A stretch of 64,000 nt of DNA, taken from contig CBDESR010000002.1 of assembly GCA_965242615.1 (NCBI GenBank), positions 124,001-188,000 of the forward strand, read 5' to 3'. Positions 25,115-33,214 of the stretch are shown one piece after another. Position 1 is the first letter of the stretch, and every line of letters begins with the position of its first letter. The DNA comes from CBDBCU01 sp965242615 (GTDB lineage: Bacteria; Chloroflexota; Dehalococcoidia; Lucifugimonadales; UBA3495). A model generated the notes under the pieces. The model was not told the DNA's origin, did no database searches, and saw nothing but the letters and a program-made list of their open reading frames with translations. Made by a program: the position numbers and the translations under genes.

Positions 25115-26152
25115 TTAGGCGGGTTTGGCAGCCGCCGCAACGACTTCGGCAATATGCCGCAAGCTGTCCACCACGCTGTTCAAAGCTTCCGAGTACTCGA
25201 CCTCCCTTTTCAGGTTGACCGGCGCATAATCATCGTGGGTTGCTCCCAACTGGGCGCGTACCTGGTCCATATCGAGCTTGCTCAGGTCGTCGACAAATCG
25301 CACCCACAAGGGAGATTCACCGGTACTCTCGAACCGTTCCAATTGGATTCCGAACCAGACCCAAGCTAATCCGGAAAGATGGATGTAGCGGCCATATTCT
25401 CCGCTGTACCGCATTACCCGCGAGCCTTTCCGGCTGGCCCAACCTTCCTCAACCCCGCGCCAGGTAGCCCCTTCAATCAGCTGCTCGAAGTCCCGCTTAC
25501 GCTGTTCCGAATCCTCCCCAACCAGCTCATCCCGAAGGATAGGCTTGAAAACTCCCGTACCCGCATAGCGGGCAAGACTTCGCAATTGCCGGATTTCGAC
25601 GCCGATGCCGGCCGGTTCCTCAGCGTCACCGGAGCGGGCTGCCATACTGTCCAGCAAACCCGTCCAACTGACGAGCATCAAATGACGCTGGGTGTCGCCA
25701 ATACGAAAGCACTTGCGCTCCGCTTCAGCCAAGGCCAGGGCGTATTGACCCTCGACACGGCCGCGCAATTCAGGCCAAAGCCACCTAATCCGGTCATCCG
25801 GCGCAAGAAACACCAGCGCCGCCGGGCCATCATCCGGCAACCGGTTAAGGTAGGCATTGGGCTGATTGTCGGTAAGGCCGGCCCAGAATTTGACCTCGAC
25901 AATTACCCGTTCTTTCTGTTCATCATCGAAGCCAACCATATCGGGAATCGAGCTGCCGGCGTCAAGTACCTGCGTCCGCACGGCCTTAATCGGCTTTACA
26001 CCCCGGACGCCGGACTGAACTACTTCGTTCAACGCCTCGATAGAGGCGTAGGAGTTCGCCAAGATGTGGGCTAGGGCTTCCGTAGCAATATCCTCCTGGT
26101 TCCCGGGAAACCGCCCCGCCAGGTGCGCCAACAAAGTATCGCTCTCCGCCAT
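25115..26152 (-). CDS. PD-(D/E)XK nuclease-like protein
   Basis: 345 residues. The core IPDMVGFDDEQKERVIVEVKFW carries the PD-(D/E)XK signature: Asp71, then Glu86-x-Lys88. An upstream helix (EDIATEALAHIL, residues 20-31) contains the Glu often seen in this superfamily. The rest (about 100-345) is a large alpha/beta region with no motif I know, ending in an Ala-rich helix. Such proteins are common in restriction or phage-defence loci, but the substrate cannot be deduced. The ATG at 26152 has a near-perfect AAGGAGG site upstream; the frame stays open to 26464 but overlaps the next gene. Upstream on the same strand, 98 bases away, is a small unknown gene; the two may form a unit. Confidence 0.7.
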   Translation of the reverse strand: MAESDTLLAHLAGRFPGNQEDIATEALAHILANSYASIEALNEVVQSGVRGVKPIKAVRTQVLDAGSSIPDMVGFDDEQKERVIVEVKFWAGLTDNQPNAYLNRLPDDGPAALVFLAPDDRIRWLWPELRGRVEGQYALALAEAERKCFRIGDTQRHLMLVSWTGLLDSMAARSGDAEEPAGIGVEIRQLRSLARYAGTGVFKPILRDELVGEDSEQRKRDFEQLIEGATWRGVEEGWASRKGSRVMRYSGEYGRYIHLSGLAWVWFGIQLERFESTGESPLWVRFVDDLSKLDMDQVRAQLGATHDDYAPVNLKREVEYSEALNSVVDSLRHIAEVVAAAAKPA

Positions 26153-26250
26153 CAGAAACCGCCTCCTTGAAAATGTCAGGTTTAGTTTAACCGCCCCGCG
26201 CCGGTTGAGCAAACCGGCCGGGGCCGCCAAGTTCCGGTTGGGCCGGGTTG

Positions 26251-26631
26251 CTACTCCCGGGCCGGTTCCGCCGGGTAGTTCTCCCGCATCCCGGTGTCGC
26301 CGGGCTGCACCACGAAGTCCCGGCGATCCCGGTACAGCCGGGCCCGGTTCAGCACATAGTCCCCGCCATCCCGGTAGGGGTCGATTTTGGCGTAGTCGTC
26401 CATCAGCCAATACTTGTGGTCGCCGATGAACAGGTAGGTGTTCCGCATCGTGAAAAAGCGGCAAGCCACCCCTTCGCAGGCCCGGAACCGGGCGCAGACC
26501 GCCGCCAGCAAATCCCGCTGGTCATCCTTTTCGGTCAGCACATACTCGTGCGGCCAGGTTTCCCGGTAAGTAACCGCCTCCCGCCAGGGGGCAGCGGCAA
26601 TCAGCCCGGTCAAGTTCAGTTCGGCATCCAT
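26251..26631 (-). CDS. Conserved-looking hypothetical protein upstream of the nuclease
   Basis: 126 residues, soluble, without signal peptide. Segments VTYRETWPHEYVLTEKDDQR, RFFTMRNTYLFIGDHKYW and LNRARLYRDRRDFVVQPGDT look like those of a small family often found singly or near restriction-type genes; I cannot name a function. Its start ATG is preceded by AGGGAGAGGTG. The leader carries a terminator-like hairpin at 26652-26673. It lies 98 bases before the PD-(D/E)XK gene and points the same way. Confidence 0.6.
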   Translation of the reverse strand: MDAELNLTGLIAAAPWREAVTYRETWPHEYVLTEKDDQRDLLAAVCARFRACEGVACRFFTMRNTYLFIGDHKYWLMDDYAKIDPYRDGGDYVLNRARLYRDRRDFVVQPGDTGMRENYPAEPARE

Positions 26632-26651
26632 AAACGCACCTCTCCCTAAAC

Positions 26652-26673
26652 AAAAATCCCCGCCGGAACGGGG
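26652..26673 (-). terminator. Terminator-like hairpin in the leader of the hypothetical/nuclease pair
   Basis: On the minus strand: CCCCG, loop TTCCGG, CGGGG, then ATTTTTG. It lies about 20 bases before the ATG at 26631. As no gene ends upstream on this strand, it may act as an attenuator or a barrier against read-through from the divergent side. The remaining gap up to 26889 shows no other clear element. Confidence 0.45.
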
Positions 26674-26889
26674 TATATACGGGTTTTATCCAAAGTGGCC
26701 GCAGTTGTCAAGGGGACGGCTTGCCCGGCGGCCCAAAAGGGGATTTGCCGGGAATTTCCGATAATCGGGCAATCGTGCCGGCAAGTCCGAAACTCCTCGA
26801 TCAAGCGTAGCATTTAAGGGCCGGTTATCCGATAATATATAAGGAAGTTTCCCACAACCCCAACTAACCTGCCAACAAAAGGATTGCCG

Positions 26890-28425
26890 ATGCGCTTGCT
26901 TTTAACCCTTGCCCTTATCGCCGCCGGGGGCGGCCTTGCCCTGTTATTCCAACTGACCGCCGCGCCGGCCCAAGCCCAGACCGCTGACGAAATCCGGCTC
27001 CTGTCCCACCGGGTCGAAAGCCGCTTTCCCGACAGCGTCCACTTCTTTGTCGAGGCGGCCGGCCCGGACGAAATCAACGACATCCGGGTCTATCTGAAAA
27101 CCATCGGCCAAGTCAGCCGCAGCGCCTACCGGCAGGTGGAGTTTGCCCCGGGAACCCGCATCAGCGGCGAAGCCGAACTGCTCAGCGGCGGCAATAACTA
27201 CTTTCCCCCCGGCACCCGGATGGCTTATTCCTTTGAGATTAGGGATACTGCCGGCCGCCGGCTCCGCACGGAGGAGCAAATCTTTGTCTATCTGGATACC
27301 CGTTTCCAGTGGCTTACCCTGACCGACGGGCTGATTACCGTCTATTACAACAACCCCCTGGCGCAAAGCCGGGCGCAGCACGTGCTGGAAACGGCGGCCG
27401 CGACCCTGGACTATATGGGGCCGGTGCTGGGTATCCAGCCGGAGTATCCCCTGCACATCGTTACCTATCACAACTACCGGGATATGTCCGGCGCGCTGCC
27501 TTTCCGCTCCCAAGCCGTCCGGGAGCAGCTGATAACGGCGGGAATGGCTTTCGACGAGGAGCGGGTGCTGCTGGTTTATAGTGGCGGCCCGGGCGTAACC
27601 GGCACTACCGCCCACGAGTTCGTCCATCTCCTGGTCGGCGATGCTACTGGCCGCGCCTATTCCCAAGTGCCGGCATGGTTGAACGAAGGCTTGGCCGAAT
27701 ACGGCGATTTCAGCGCGGACGCCGACCGGGAACGCTACCTGCAACGCGCCCTCCAGCAAGGCAAAGTGCGCCCCCTGTGGCAGCAAGCGGCCTTCAGCGG
27801 CACCCCGGAGGACATCCTGATCGGTTACGGGCAAGGCTTGTCCGTAGTCAACTTTCTGGTGAAAAACTACGGCACTGCGCCCCTTGCCGATTTGATGCAA
27901 GCAATGCGGCGCACTCTGGACATTGACGCCGCCCTGCTCGAAGTTTATGGCTTCGACCAGTACGGGTTGGATGCCCTGTGGCGGCAGTCCTTGGGCTTGC
28001 CGGCTTTGCCGCGCCCGGAAACGCCGGAGCCGTCCCGGCCGCAAGCCCCGGCGCAACCCCGGGCCACCGCTACACCGCGGCCTACTCTAGCCTTGGCCGC
28101 TTTCCCGGTGGCATCGCCCACAGCCACCCCAGTGCCGTCGCTCCCCACTGTTGCCGTACCGGAACCGGCGGCCACGGCCGCCCCCACGGCCACCGCAACA
28201 CCGCCGGCAGCGGATACCCCTATGCCTACCCCGACTCCGCTCCCCTTGGCCGCCAACCGTACGCCTGTGCCGCCGGCCGCAACGCCCGCAACGCCGGCCG
28301 CTGAGCCCGGCGGCGGCTGCAACCCGGCGGCCGCGCCGGCCTCGGGCGGCGAACTAGCCTTAATCCTGCTGCTGGTCAGCCCGGCGGCAATGCTGGCGGC
28401 GGCCCGACGGCGGCTATTCCGGTAA
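26890..28425 (+). CDS. Secreted peptidase MA-family zinc metallopeptidase with C-terminal anchor
   Basis: 511 residues. Signal peptide MRLLLTLALIAAGGGLALLF with a likely cut after AQA (about 30). An Ig-like/beta region follows, then the catalytic part: HEFVH at 242-246 (zinc ligands His242 and His246, Glu243 catalytic) and NEGLAEY with Glu267 or Glu270 as the third ligand, as in gluzincins (Peptidase_MA_2). Residues ~375-480 are a Pro/Thr/Ala-rich linker. The end is GGGC, a short polar stretch, a hydrophobic helix (ELALILLLVSPAAMLAAA) and RRRLFR, which resembles a processed or lipid-modified C-terminal sorting tail. Start ATG follows AAAGGA. Likely a surface-anchored protease; target unknown. 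Confidence 0.85.
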   Translation: MRLLLTLALIAAGGGLALLFQLTAAPAQAQTADEIRLLSHRVESRFPDSVHFFVEAAGPDEINDIRVYLKTIGQVSRSAYRQVEFAPGTRISGEAELLSGGNNYFPPGTRMAYSFEIRDTAGRRLRTEEQIFVYLDTRFQWLTLTDGLITVYYNNPLAQSRAQHVLETAAATLDYMGPVLGIQPEYPLHIVTYHNYRDMSGALPFRSQAVREQLITAGMAFDEERVLLVYSGGPGVTGTTAHEFVHLLVGDATGRAYSQVPAWLNEGLAEYGDFSADADRERYLQRALQQGKVRPLWQQAAFSGTPEDILIGYGQGLSVVNFLVKNYGTAPLADLMQAMRRTLDIDAALLEVYGFDQYGLDALWRQSLGLPALPRPETPEPSRPQAPAQPRATATPRPTLALAAFPVASPTATPVPSLPTVAVPEPAATAAPTATATPPAADTPMPTPTPLPLAANRTPVPPAATPATPAAEPGGGCNPAAAPASGGELALILLLVSPAAMLAAARRRLFR

Positions 28426-28432
28426 CAGCAAA

Positions 28433-28456
28433 CGGGCAACCCTTTGGGGTTGCCCG
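28433..28456. terminator. Strong hairpin between convergent genes
   Basis: CGGGCAACCC, loop TTTG, GGGTTGCCCG: a perfect 10-bp stem 8 bases after the peptidase stop and 36 bases from the stop of the convergent permease gene. No T-run follows on either strand, so it may act as a bidirectional, weak or Rho-assisted terminator, or as an mRNA 3' stabiliser. Confidence 0.6.
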
Positions 28457-28491
28457 CAATGCTTGGCAGAGAGACGCCCCTTGATACCCGG

Positions 28492-29466
28492 TCAACGGGC
28501 CCGGGGGTTAAAGGCGTCATTCACCCCATCCCCCAAAAGGCTGAAAGTGAACAGCAGCAGCACAAACACCATGGACGGGACCAAGGTTAGATGCGGGTCG
28601 CTACGCAATACCGAAATAGTGCCGTTCTCCCATATCATCACCCCGAGGCTGGGAGTCGGCGGCTGAATACCGATGCCCATCCAACTGAGAAAAATCTCAG
28701 TCCCAGCGACTGTGCCCAAACTCGCCGAAACCGACACAATGACCGGGCTGATGATATTAGGCAAAAGATGAACTCCCAGTATGCGGGAGGTGGATGAACC
28801 TACCGCGCGCGACGCCTCGATATACTGATTCTCCCGAGCCTGCAACACCTGCCCCCGTACCAACCGCGCCATCCCGAACCAGGAAAATATGGCCAGAGCC
28901 AAGGAGATTACCAGATAGTCCACAATTCCCAAGCGCACAATCCAGTCAATGCCTGAGGCATCCTCAAAGTTCCTTACCCATTGCAGAACTCGAGGTTTCA
29001 CCGTCGCAACGATTATCAGCACCAGGAAAATATCAGGAAAGGATGAGGTTACTTCGCCAACCCGCATAATCACCCCATCCGCCCAGCGGCCGAAATAGCC
29101 GGCTATCAGACCCAAGGTGATCCCCAATATCAAAGTGCCGGTCGCCAAAGAAACGACGGTGATAATTACGGTCGTACGCAAGGCGTACATCACCCGGCTC
29201 AGCAGATCCCGCCCCAGCCGGTCAGTGCCTAATGGATGGCTCAAACTTGGCCCTTGTTTAGCTACCGACAAGTCTTGGTCGTCGTAGCCGTAGGGGGAAA
29301 CTACGGGGGCAAAGACGCCTGACCCGTACATCAGGACGATAATGACCAGACAAGCCATTGCCAACTTTTTCCGGGACAACCGCCGCATCGAAAGATACAG
29401 GTAACCCCGGGAGCGGCGGGACTGCTCCGGTAGAGCAAGCCGTTGCTCATCCTGCAATGTAATCAC
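28492..29466 (-). CDS. Oligopeptide/dipeptide ABC transporter permease, DppC/OppC type
   Basis: 324 residues with an N-terminal soluble start, a first helix at about 30-52 and five to six helices in total. The binding-protein-dependent permease loop is seen at ENQYIEASRAVGSSTSRILGVHLLPNI (EAA motif, residues about 210-236). The LGTDRLGRDLLSRVMYALR segment is typical of DppC. Its start overlaps the end of the upstream DppB-like gene by 20 bases, which suggests tight coupling. With the binding protein and DppB it would import peptides or similar solutes; no ATPase subunits follow, the operon ending at the hairpin 28433-28456. Confidence 0.95.
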   Translation of the reverse strand: MITLQDEQRLALPEQSRRSRGYLYLSMRRLSRKKLAMACLVIIVLMYGSGVFAPVVSPYGYDDQDLSVAKQGPSLSHPLGTDRLGRDLLSRVMYALRTTVIITVVSLATGTLILGITLGLIAGYFGRWADGVIMRVGEVTSSFPDIFLVLIIVATVKPRVLQWVRNFEDASGIDWIVRLGIVDYLVISLALAIFSWFGMARLVRGQVLQARENQYIEASRAVGSSTSRILGVHLLPNIISPVIVSVSASLGTVAGTEIFLSWMGIGIQPPTPSLGVMIWENGTISVLRSDPHLTLVPSMVFVLLLFTFSLLGDGVNDAFNPRAR

Positions 29467-30394
29467 CTCCCAATCGAATGCGCGGGTCCAGCACCGGGTA
29501 AATCAAATCCACTACCAGATTCGCCAGCACGAACATGGTAGTTGCCAATAAAGTAACTGCCATGATTATGGGGTAATCTCGCGCAAAAAGGGACTCCACG
29601 GTTAATCGACCTACTCCGGGGATACCGAAGTAAAGCTCTATTACCAGTGAGCCGCCGAATAGCCCCGCTAGAGAAAATCCCAACGTAGTTGCTACTGGAA
29701 TAAGAGAGTTCCGCAGGATGTGCCGCACCCGCACCAACCGCTCCGGCAGCCCCTTAGCCCGGGCCGTGCGGATGTAATCTTGTCCAATGCAATCCAAGGT
29801 GCTGGCACGGGTCAGTCGTGCCAGTCCAGCAACAGCAGGGATACCCAACAGAAAAGCCGGCATAATGGTAGTGGTCGAAAAGAACCCGTCCCAGCCGTGG
29901 CTGGGCAGCCAGCCCAAGCGTAGGGAAAAGATATACAAGGCAATGGGGATGGTCAGAAACAAGTGCATGGACTGACCGACTAGGGCCAGAGAAACGGTTG
30001 CGCTGTCCCACCAAGAACCTTGTCGCAAAGCCGCAAAGAGCCCGGCAGGAATTCCTATACTCATCGCAATAATAAAAGCCGCCAGGTTCAACTGAGCCGA
30101 GACCCAAATGCGGTTTTTCAGCAATTCAGTTACGCTGCGGCCCCGGTACTGGTAGCTCTCCCCGAAGTCCCCCCGCAAGACATTCCCCAAGTAGCGGACA
30201 TACTGGGTGGCAATGTCGTCATCCAGCCCCTGCACGGCCCGAATCCGCTGGGCCACTTCCTCGCTGAAGTGCTGCCCCAGCAGGATTTCCACCGGGTCGC
30301 CCGGCCCAAAGCGGCCCAAGGCAAAGGTAACAAAGGTCGTAATCAGCAACAGAACCGGCACCCACAGCAGCCGGCGCGCAATGTAAGTACCCAC
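29447..30394 (-). CDS. Oligopeptide/dipeptide ABC transporter permease, DppB/OppB type
   Basis: 315 residues beginning with GTG. Typical start YIARRLLWVPVLLLITTFV, six helices, the motif GPGDPVEILLG and the coupling loop DYIRTARAKGLPERLVRVRHILRNSLIPVAT. The start lies 30 bases after the stop of the substrate-binding protein gene. Partner of the DppC-like gene downstream. Confidence 0.95.
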   Translation of the reverse strand: MGTYIARRLLWVPVLLLITTFVTFALGRFGPGDPVEILLGQHFSEEVAQRIRAVQGLDDDIATQYVRYLGNVLRGDFGESYQYRGRSVTELLKNRIWVSAQLNLAAFIIAMSIGIPAGLFAALRQGSWWDSATVSLALVGQSMHLFLTIPIALYIFSLRLGWLPSHGWDGFFSTTTIMPAFLLGIPAVAGLARLTRASTLDCIGQDYIRTARAKGLPERLVRVRHILRNSLIPVATTLGFSLAGLFGGSLVIELYFGIPGVGRLTVESLFARDYPIIMAVTLLATTMFVLANLVVDLIYPVLDPRIRLGGDYIAG

Positions 30395-30424
30395 GCTTTG
30401 CTCCCCTTGCCCCGGGCCGCTTGG

Positions 30425-32287
30425 CTACCCCTGCTCCATCCAGATGTAGCGGAACTTGGGTATCGTCATCGGCAGCAGCAGGTAATCGTGGACTTGGGGC
30501 TTGACCAGGAAGTACCAATCCTCATCGTTCCACAGCAGCACCCAAGGGGCATCCTCCAGGATCTGCCGCTCGATGTCCTGGTACATTTGCAGGCGGGTCG
30601 CCGGATCCCGTTCTACCGCCGCTTGCTCCAACTGGGCGTCCACTTGCGGATTGCTGTAGCTGGTGTTGTTGCCCTCGCTGTCGCTGTGGAACAGGATGTC
30701 CAGGAAGTTCTGCGGGTCGGGATAGTCCGCCCCCCAAGCAATGGAAAACATCTGAAGTCGTTTCTGGTTCACATCCTGCAGGAAAGTAGCCCATTCCGTT
30801 TGCTGAATTTCCACCGGCAAGCCCAACTCCTCCTGCCAGGAATTGAGGATTACCTCCAAGCCCAAAGGCACCGCCGCCCCGAAACTGCCGGTGATGCTCA
30901 AAGTCATCCGCGGCAGGTTGTCCAAGTCATCCCCGTACTTGGATTGGCCCAGCAGTTCCCGGGCCAAATCCGGGTTATAGGGGTAGGGATCCAGGTCCGG
31001 GTTGTAGCCCGGAAAGCCCGGCGGCAGGATGGTCTTGGCCGGCCGCACCGCCCCCTCGTAGGCGATTTCCGCAATGCTCGCCCGGTCGATGGCCAAGTTC
31101 AACGCCTTGCGGAAGTTGGCATCGTCCAGCGGCGGCTCGTTCACATTCAACCCGATGTAACTGACGCTGAACCGGGCCGGATAGGGTTTCACCTGGGCGT
31201 TCAAGGGACTGGTCGGATCCAACACCCGCTCCAAGTCGGGCAAGCCCACGCCGGTCACATCAATTTCATCATTCTCATAGAGAATCATCCGCGACCCGCC
31301 GCTGAGAATCATCTCCACTTCGTCCAGATGCGGCGGCCCCAAGTGATAGTATTCGTTGCGCGCCAGCCGCAGGGTCTCGCCGACCGTATACTCGGCCAAG
31401 CGGAACGGCCCGGTGCCGTTAGGTTCCTGAATCCAATCCTCGCCGCCCTCGACATTGGACTGGTCGAGGACAAAACTGGTGGGATAAGTCAGCTTGGACA
31501 GGAAATAGGCTTTGGGGGCGTCAACAGTAAGGGCTACGGTGCGGTCGTCAATGACCCGCACGCCGGAAACTTCGCTGACGGCCCCACTAAGCTTGTCGGA
31601 AACGCCAACAATGTCGCTGAGGTACTGATCCACCACCGGGGAAAGGGTATCCGGGTCGGCTACCCGCTCCAGAGACCATTTCACATCCTGAGCCGTAACC
31701 GCCTTGCCATCGTGGAACCGGGCTTCCGGGCGCAGGTAAAAGGTGTAGGTAGTCCCATCCTCGCTGATTTCCCAGCGTTCCGCCAAATCCAGCGCCACCG
31801 AAAAGTTGAACGGCTCAATAGTTACCAGCCCGCCGAACACTTCGTTGACCAGCAAGCCGGAGCGGCTGTCCTCCGCCAAGTGCGGATCCAAAGTCGGCGG
31901 GTCGGCAAAGAGCAACCGCAAAGTGCCGCCATCGGTAGCCGTGCCGTTGCCGCTGTTAGCCGGCCGGGTGCCGGGAACAAAATCACCACCGCCGCCATTG
32001 CCGCCGGACGCCGCCGGGGCGGCAGTCGCTACCGCTTCCCTAGGCGCAACCGTCATCGCCGGAACCGCCGTAGGCACCGCCTCGATGGCCGGAGCCGCCG
32101 CGCCCGGCGTACCCGAAACAGAGCCGCCGCCGGCCGCGCCATCAGTAACCGCCGGTGCCGCAACAGTGGCCGCGGCGGGCGCCCTTTCAACGACTTCCGC
32201 CGCCGGCGCCACCGCCGGAGTATTCCCGCTGCACCCCGCCAGGAAAAGAGCCACCAAGGCCGGGAGTATCAGAGCTTTCCAACCCAT
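30425..32287 (-). CDS. Family 5 extracellular solute-binding lipoprotein (peptide/nickel type)
   Basis: 620 residues. Lipoprotein signal: GWKALILPALVALFLAGC with the acylated cysteine at residue 19. An Ala/Pro/Val-rich linker (about 20-115) tethers the domain; the SBP_bac_5 fold is then recognised by GGTLRLLFADPPTLDPHLAE, VTIEPFNFSVALDLAERWEI-type N-terminal region, RFHDGKAVTAQDVKWSLERV and FRKALNLAIDRASIAE. It would bind an oligopeptide or other solute outside the membrane and hand it to the two permeases. ATG at 32287 chosen for the intact lipoprotein signal; the frame is open to 32353. Confidence 0.95.
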   Translation of the reverse strand: MGWKALILPALVALFLAGCSGNTPAVAPAAEVVERAPAAATVAAPAVTDGAAGGGSVSGTPGAAAPAIEAVPTAVPAMTVAPREAVATAAPAASGGNGGGGDFVPGTRPANSGNGTATDGGTLRLLFADPPTLDPHLAEDSRSGLLVNEVFGGLVTIEPFNFSVALDLAERWEISEDGTTYTFYLRPEARFHDGKAVTAQDVKWSLERVADPDTLSPVVDQYLSDIVGVSDKLSGAVSEVSGVRVIDDRTVALTVDAPKAYFLSKLTYPTSFVLDQSNVEGGEDWIQEPNGTGPFRLAEYTVGETLRLARNEYYHLGPPHLDEVEMILSGGSRMILYENDEIDVTGVGLPDLERVLDPTSPLNAQVKPYPARFSVSYIGLNVNEPPLDDANFRKALNLAIDRASIAEIAYEGAVRPAKTILPPGFPGYNPDLDPYPYNPDLARELLGQSKYGDDLDNLPRMTLSITGSFGAAVPLGLEVILNSWQEELGLPVEIQQTEWATFLQDVNQKRLQMFSIAWGADYPDPQNFLDILFHSDSEGNNTSYSNPQVDAQLEQAAVERDPATRLQMYQDIERQILEDAPWVLLWNDEDWYFLVKPQVHDYLLLPMTIPKFRYIWMEQG

Positions 32288-32519
32288 AAACAACCTTCCA
32301 GTCAAAATCAGGAAATGGATAACGTATAATGAATAGGGTTCCTGTCCCCCCAAGAACGGTCAACTTACGGTTCCGGACCATCTACATCAACTTACCCCCG
32401 GCATTATAGTAGCTGCCCCCGTTGATAGCAACTTTTATAAGGGAACTATATGCCCTGCTACCGGACAACTTGAAACTTCGCTTTTGCGGTTAAGCCGGCA
32501 AAGCCTATGGGAAATAGTA

Positions 32520-32525
32520 TATAAT
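32520..32525 (+). promoter_or_regulatory. -10 element (TATAAT) before the VOC gene
   Basis: TATAAT in the AT-rich stretch GAAATAGTATATAATTCCC, about 46 bases before the ATG at 32571. No good -35 hexamer at the usual distance, so the assignment is tentative. Confidence 0.4.
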
Positions 32526-32570
32526 TCCCTAACTAAAGGATACCCCATCCACCATACCGGAGGCGCCGCT

Positions 32571-33071
32571 ATGACCTACAAACCCCAATACTTGGGCCAT
32601 GTGAACCTTTTTGTCCGCAACGCGGAACGCTCCCAGCAGTGGTACGCCGATGTGCTGGGCCTCCATACCTACGACTTTATGCCCGGCCGCGCCGCCTTTA
32701 TGTCCGCGGACCTTGAGCAGTCCCACGAAATCGCCCTCATCGAAGTCGGCCCGGACGCCCCCGGCCTCCAGACCCGTCAGGTGGGGCTGAACCACATGGC
32801 GTGGATGATGGGCAGCCTCGACGACCTCAAGGAGTTCTACCACCGCCTCCAGGCAAAGAACATCCCCATCGACCACATCTCCGACCACGGCATTTCCATC
32901 GGCATCTACTTTCACGACCCGGACGGCAACGGCATCGAAGTTTCCTACGAACTCCCCCGCAGCCAGTGGCCTCGGCAGGAAAACATCTTTATGGGCGAAG
33001 GCCGGCTGAAAGGCCAGTTCCCCGGCCCTTGGGACAATGAGCCGGCCGCTCAACCGGCCGCCGCCCGTTAG
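32571..33071 (+). CDS. VOC (glyoxalase/extradiol dioxygenase) family protein
   Basis: 166 residues with two beta-alpha-beta-beta-beta modules. Metal-ligand positions are filled: His10 (LGHVNLFVRN), His75 (LNHMAWMM) and Glu123 (DPDGNGIEVSYE), the 2-His-1-Glu set used by extradiol ring-cleaving dioxygenases and relatives. The motif HDPDGNGIEV is highly typical. Substrate cannot be told; a catechol-like compound or a metal-bound small molecule is likely. ATG at 32571 chosen for GGAGG upstream. Single gene, divergent from the ABC transporter operon. Confidence 0.9.
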   Translation: MTYKPQYLGHVNLFVRNAERSQQWYADVLGLHTYDFMPGRAAFMSADLEQSHEIALIEVGPDAPGLQTRQVGLNHMAWMMGSLDDLKEFYHRLQAKNIPIDHISDHGISIGIYFHDPDGNGIEVSYELPRSQWPRQENIFMGEGRLKGQFPGPWDNEPAAQPAAAR

Positions 33072-33147
33072 CCCCTTCTTTACCCTATGGAGAAACCGCA
33101 TTTGGCGGCGTTTCCCCATCCTTCCCAAACCGCCAACCTTCCCGCCT

Positions 33148-33176
33148 TTGTCCCCTGCCCTTTTTCCCTTTATAAT
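33148..33176 (+). promoter_or_regulatory. Sigma70-type promoter before the DUF1800 gene
   Basis: TTGTCC (33148-33153), 17 bases, TATAAT (33171-33176), with an expected start near 33183, 32 bases before the ATG. The -10 is a perfect consensus. Confidence 0.6.
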
Positions 33177-33214
33177 GATGGGTAAATCGAGACCCGGAAC
33201 GCAGGAGGGATACT

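Noticed and set aside
26944..28056. A 370-codon minus-strand frame opposite the peptidase MA gene
   Set aside because: Antisense shadow of a gene with a clear signal peptide and HEFVH motif.
30020..32329. A 769-codon open frame on the plus strand opposite the solute-binding protein and DppB genes
   Set aside because: Antisense shadow; the real genes on the minus strand have full family signatures.
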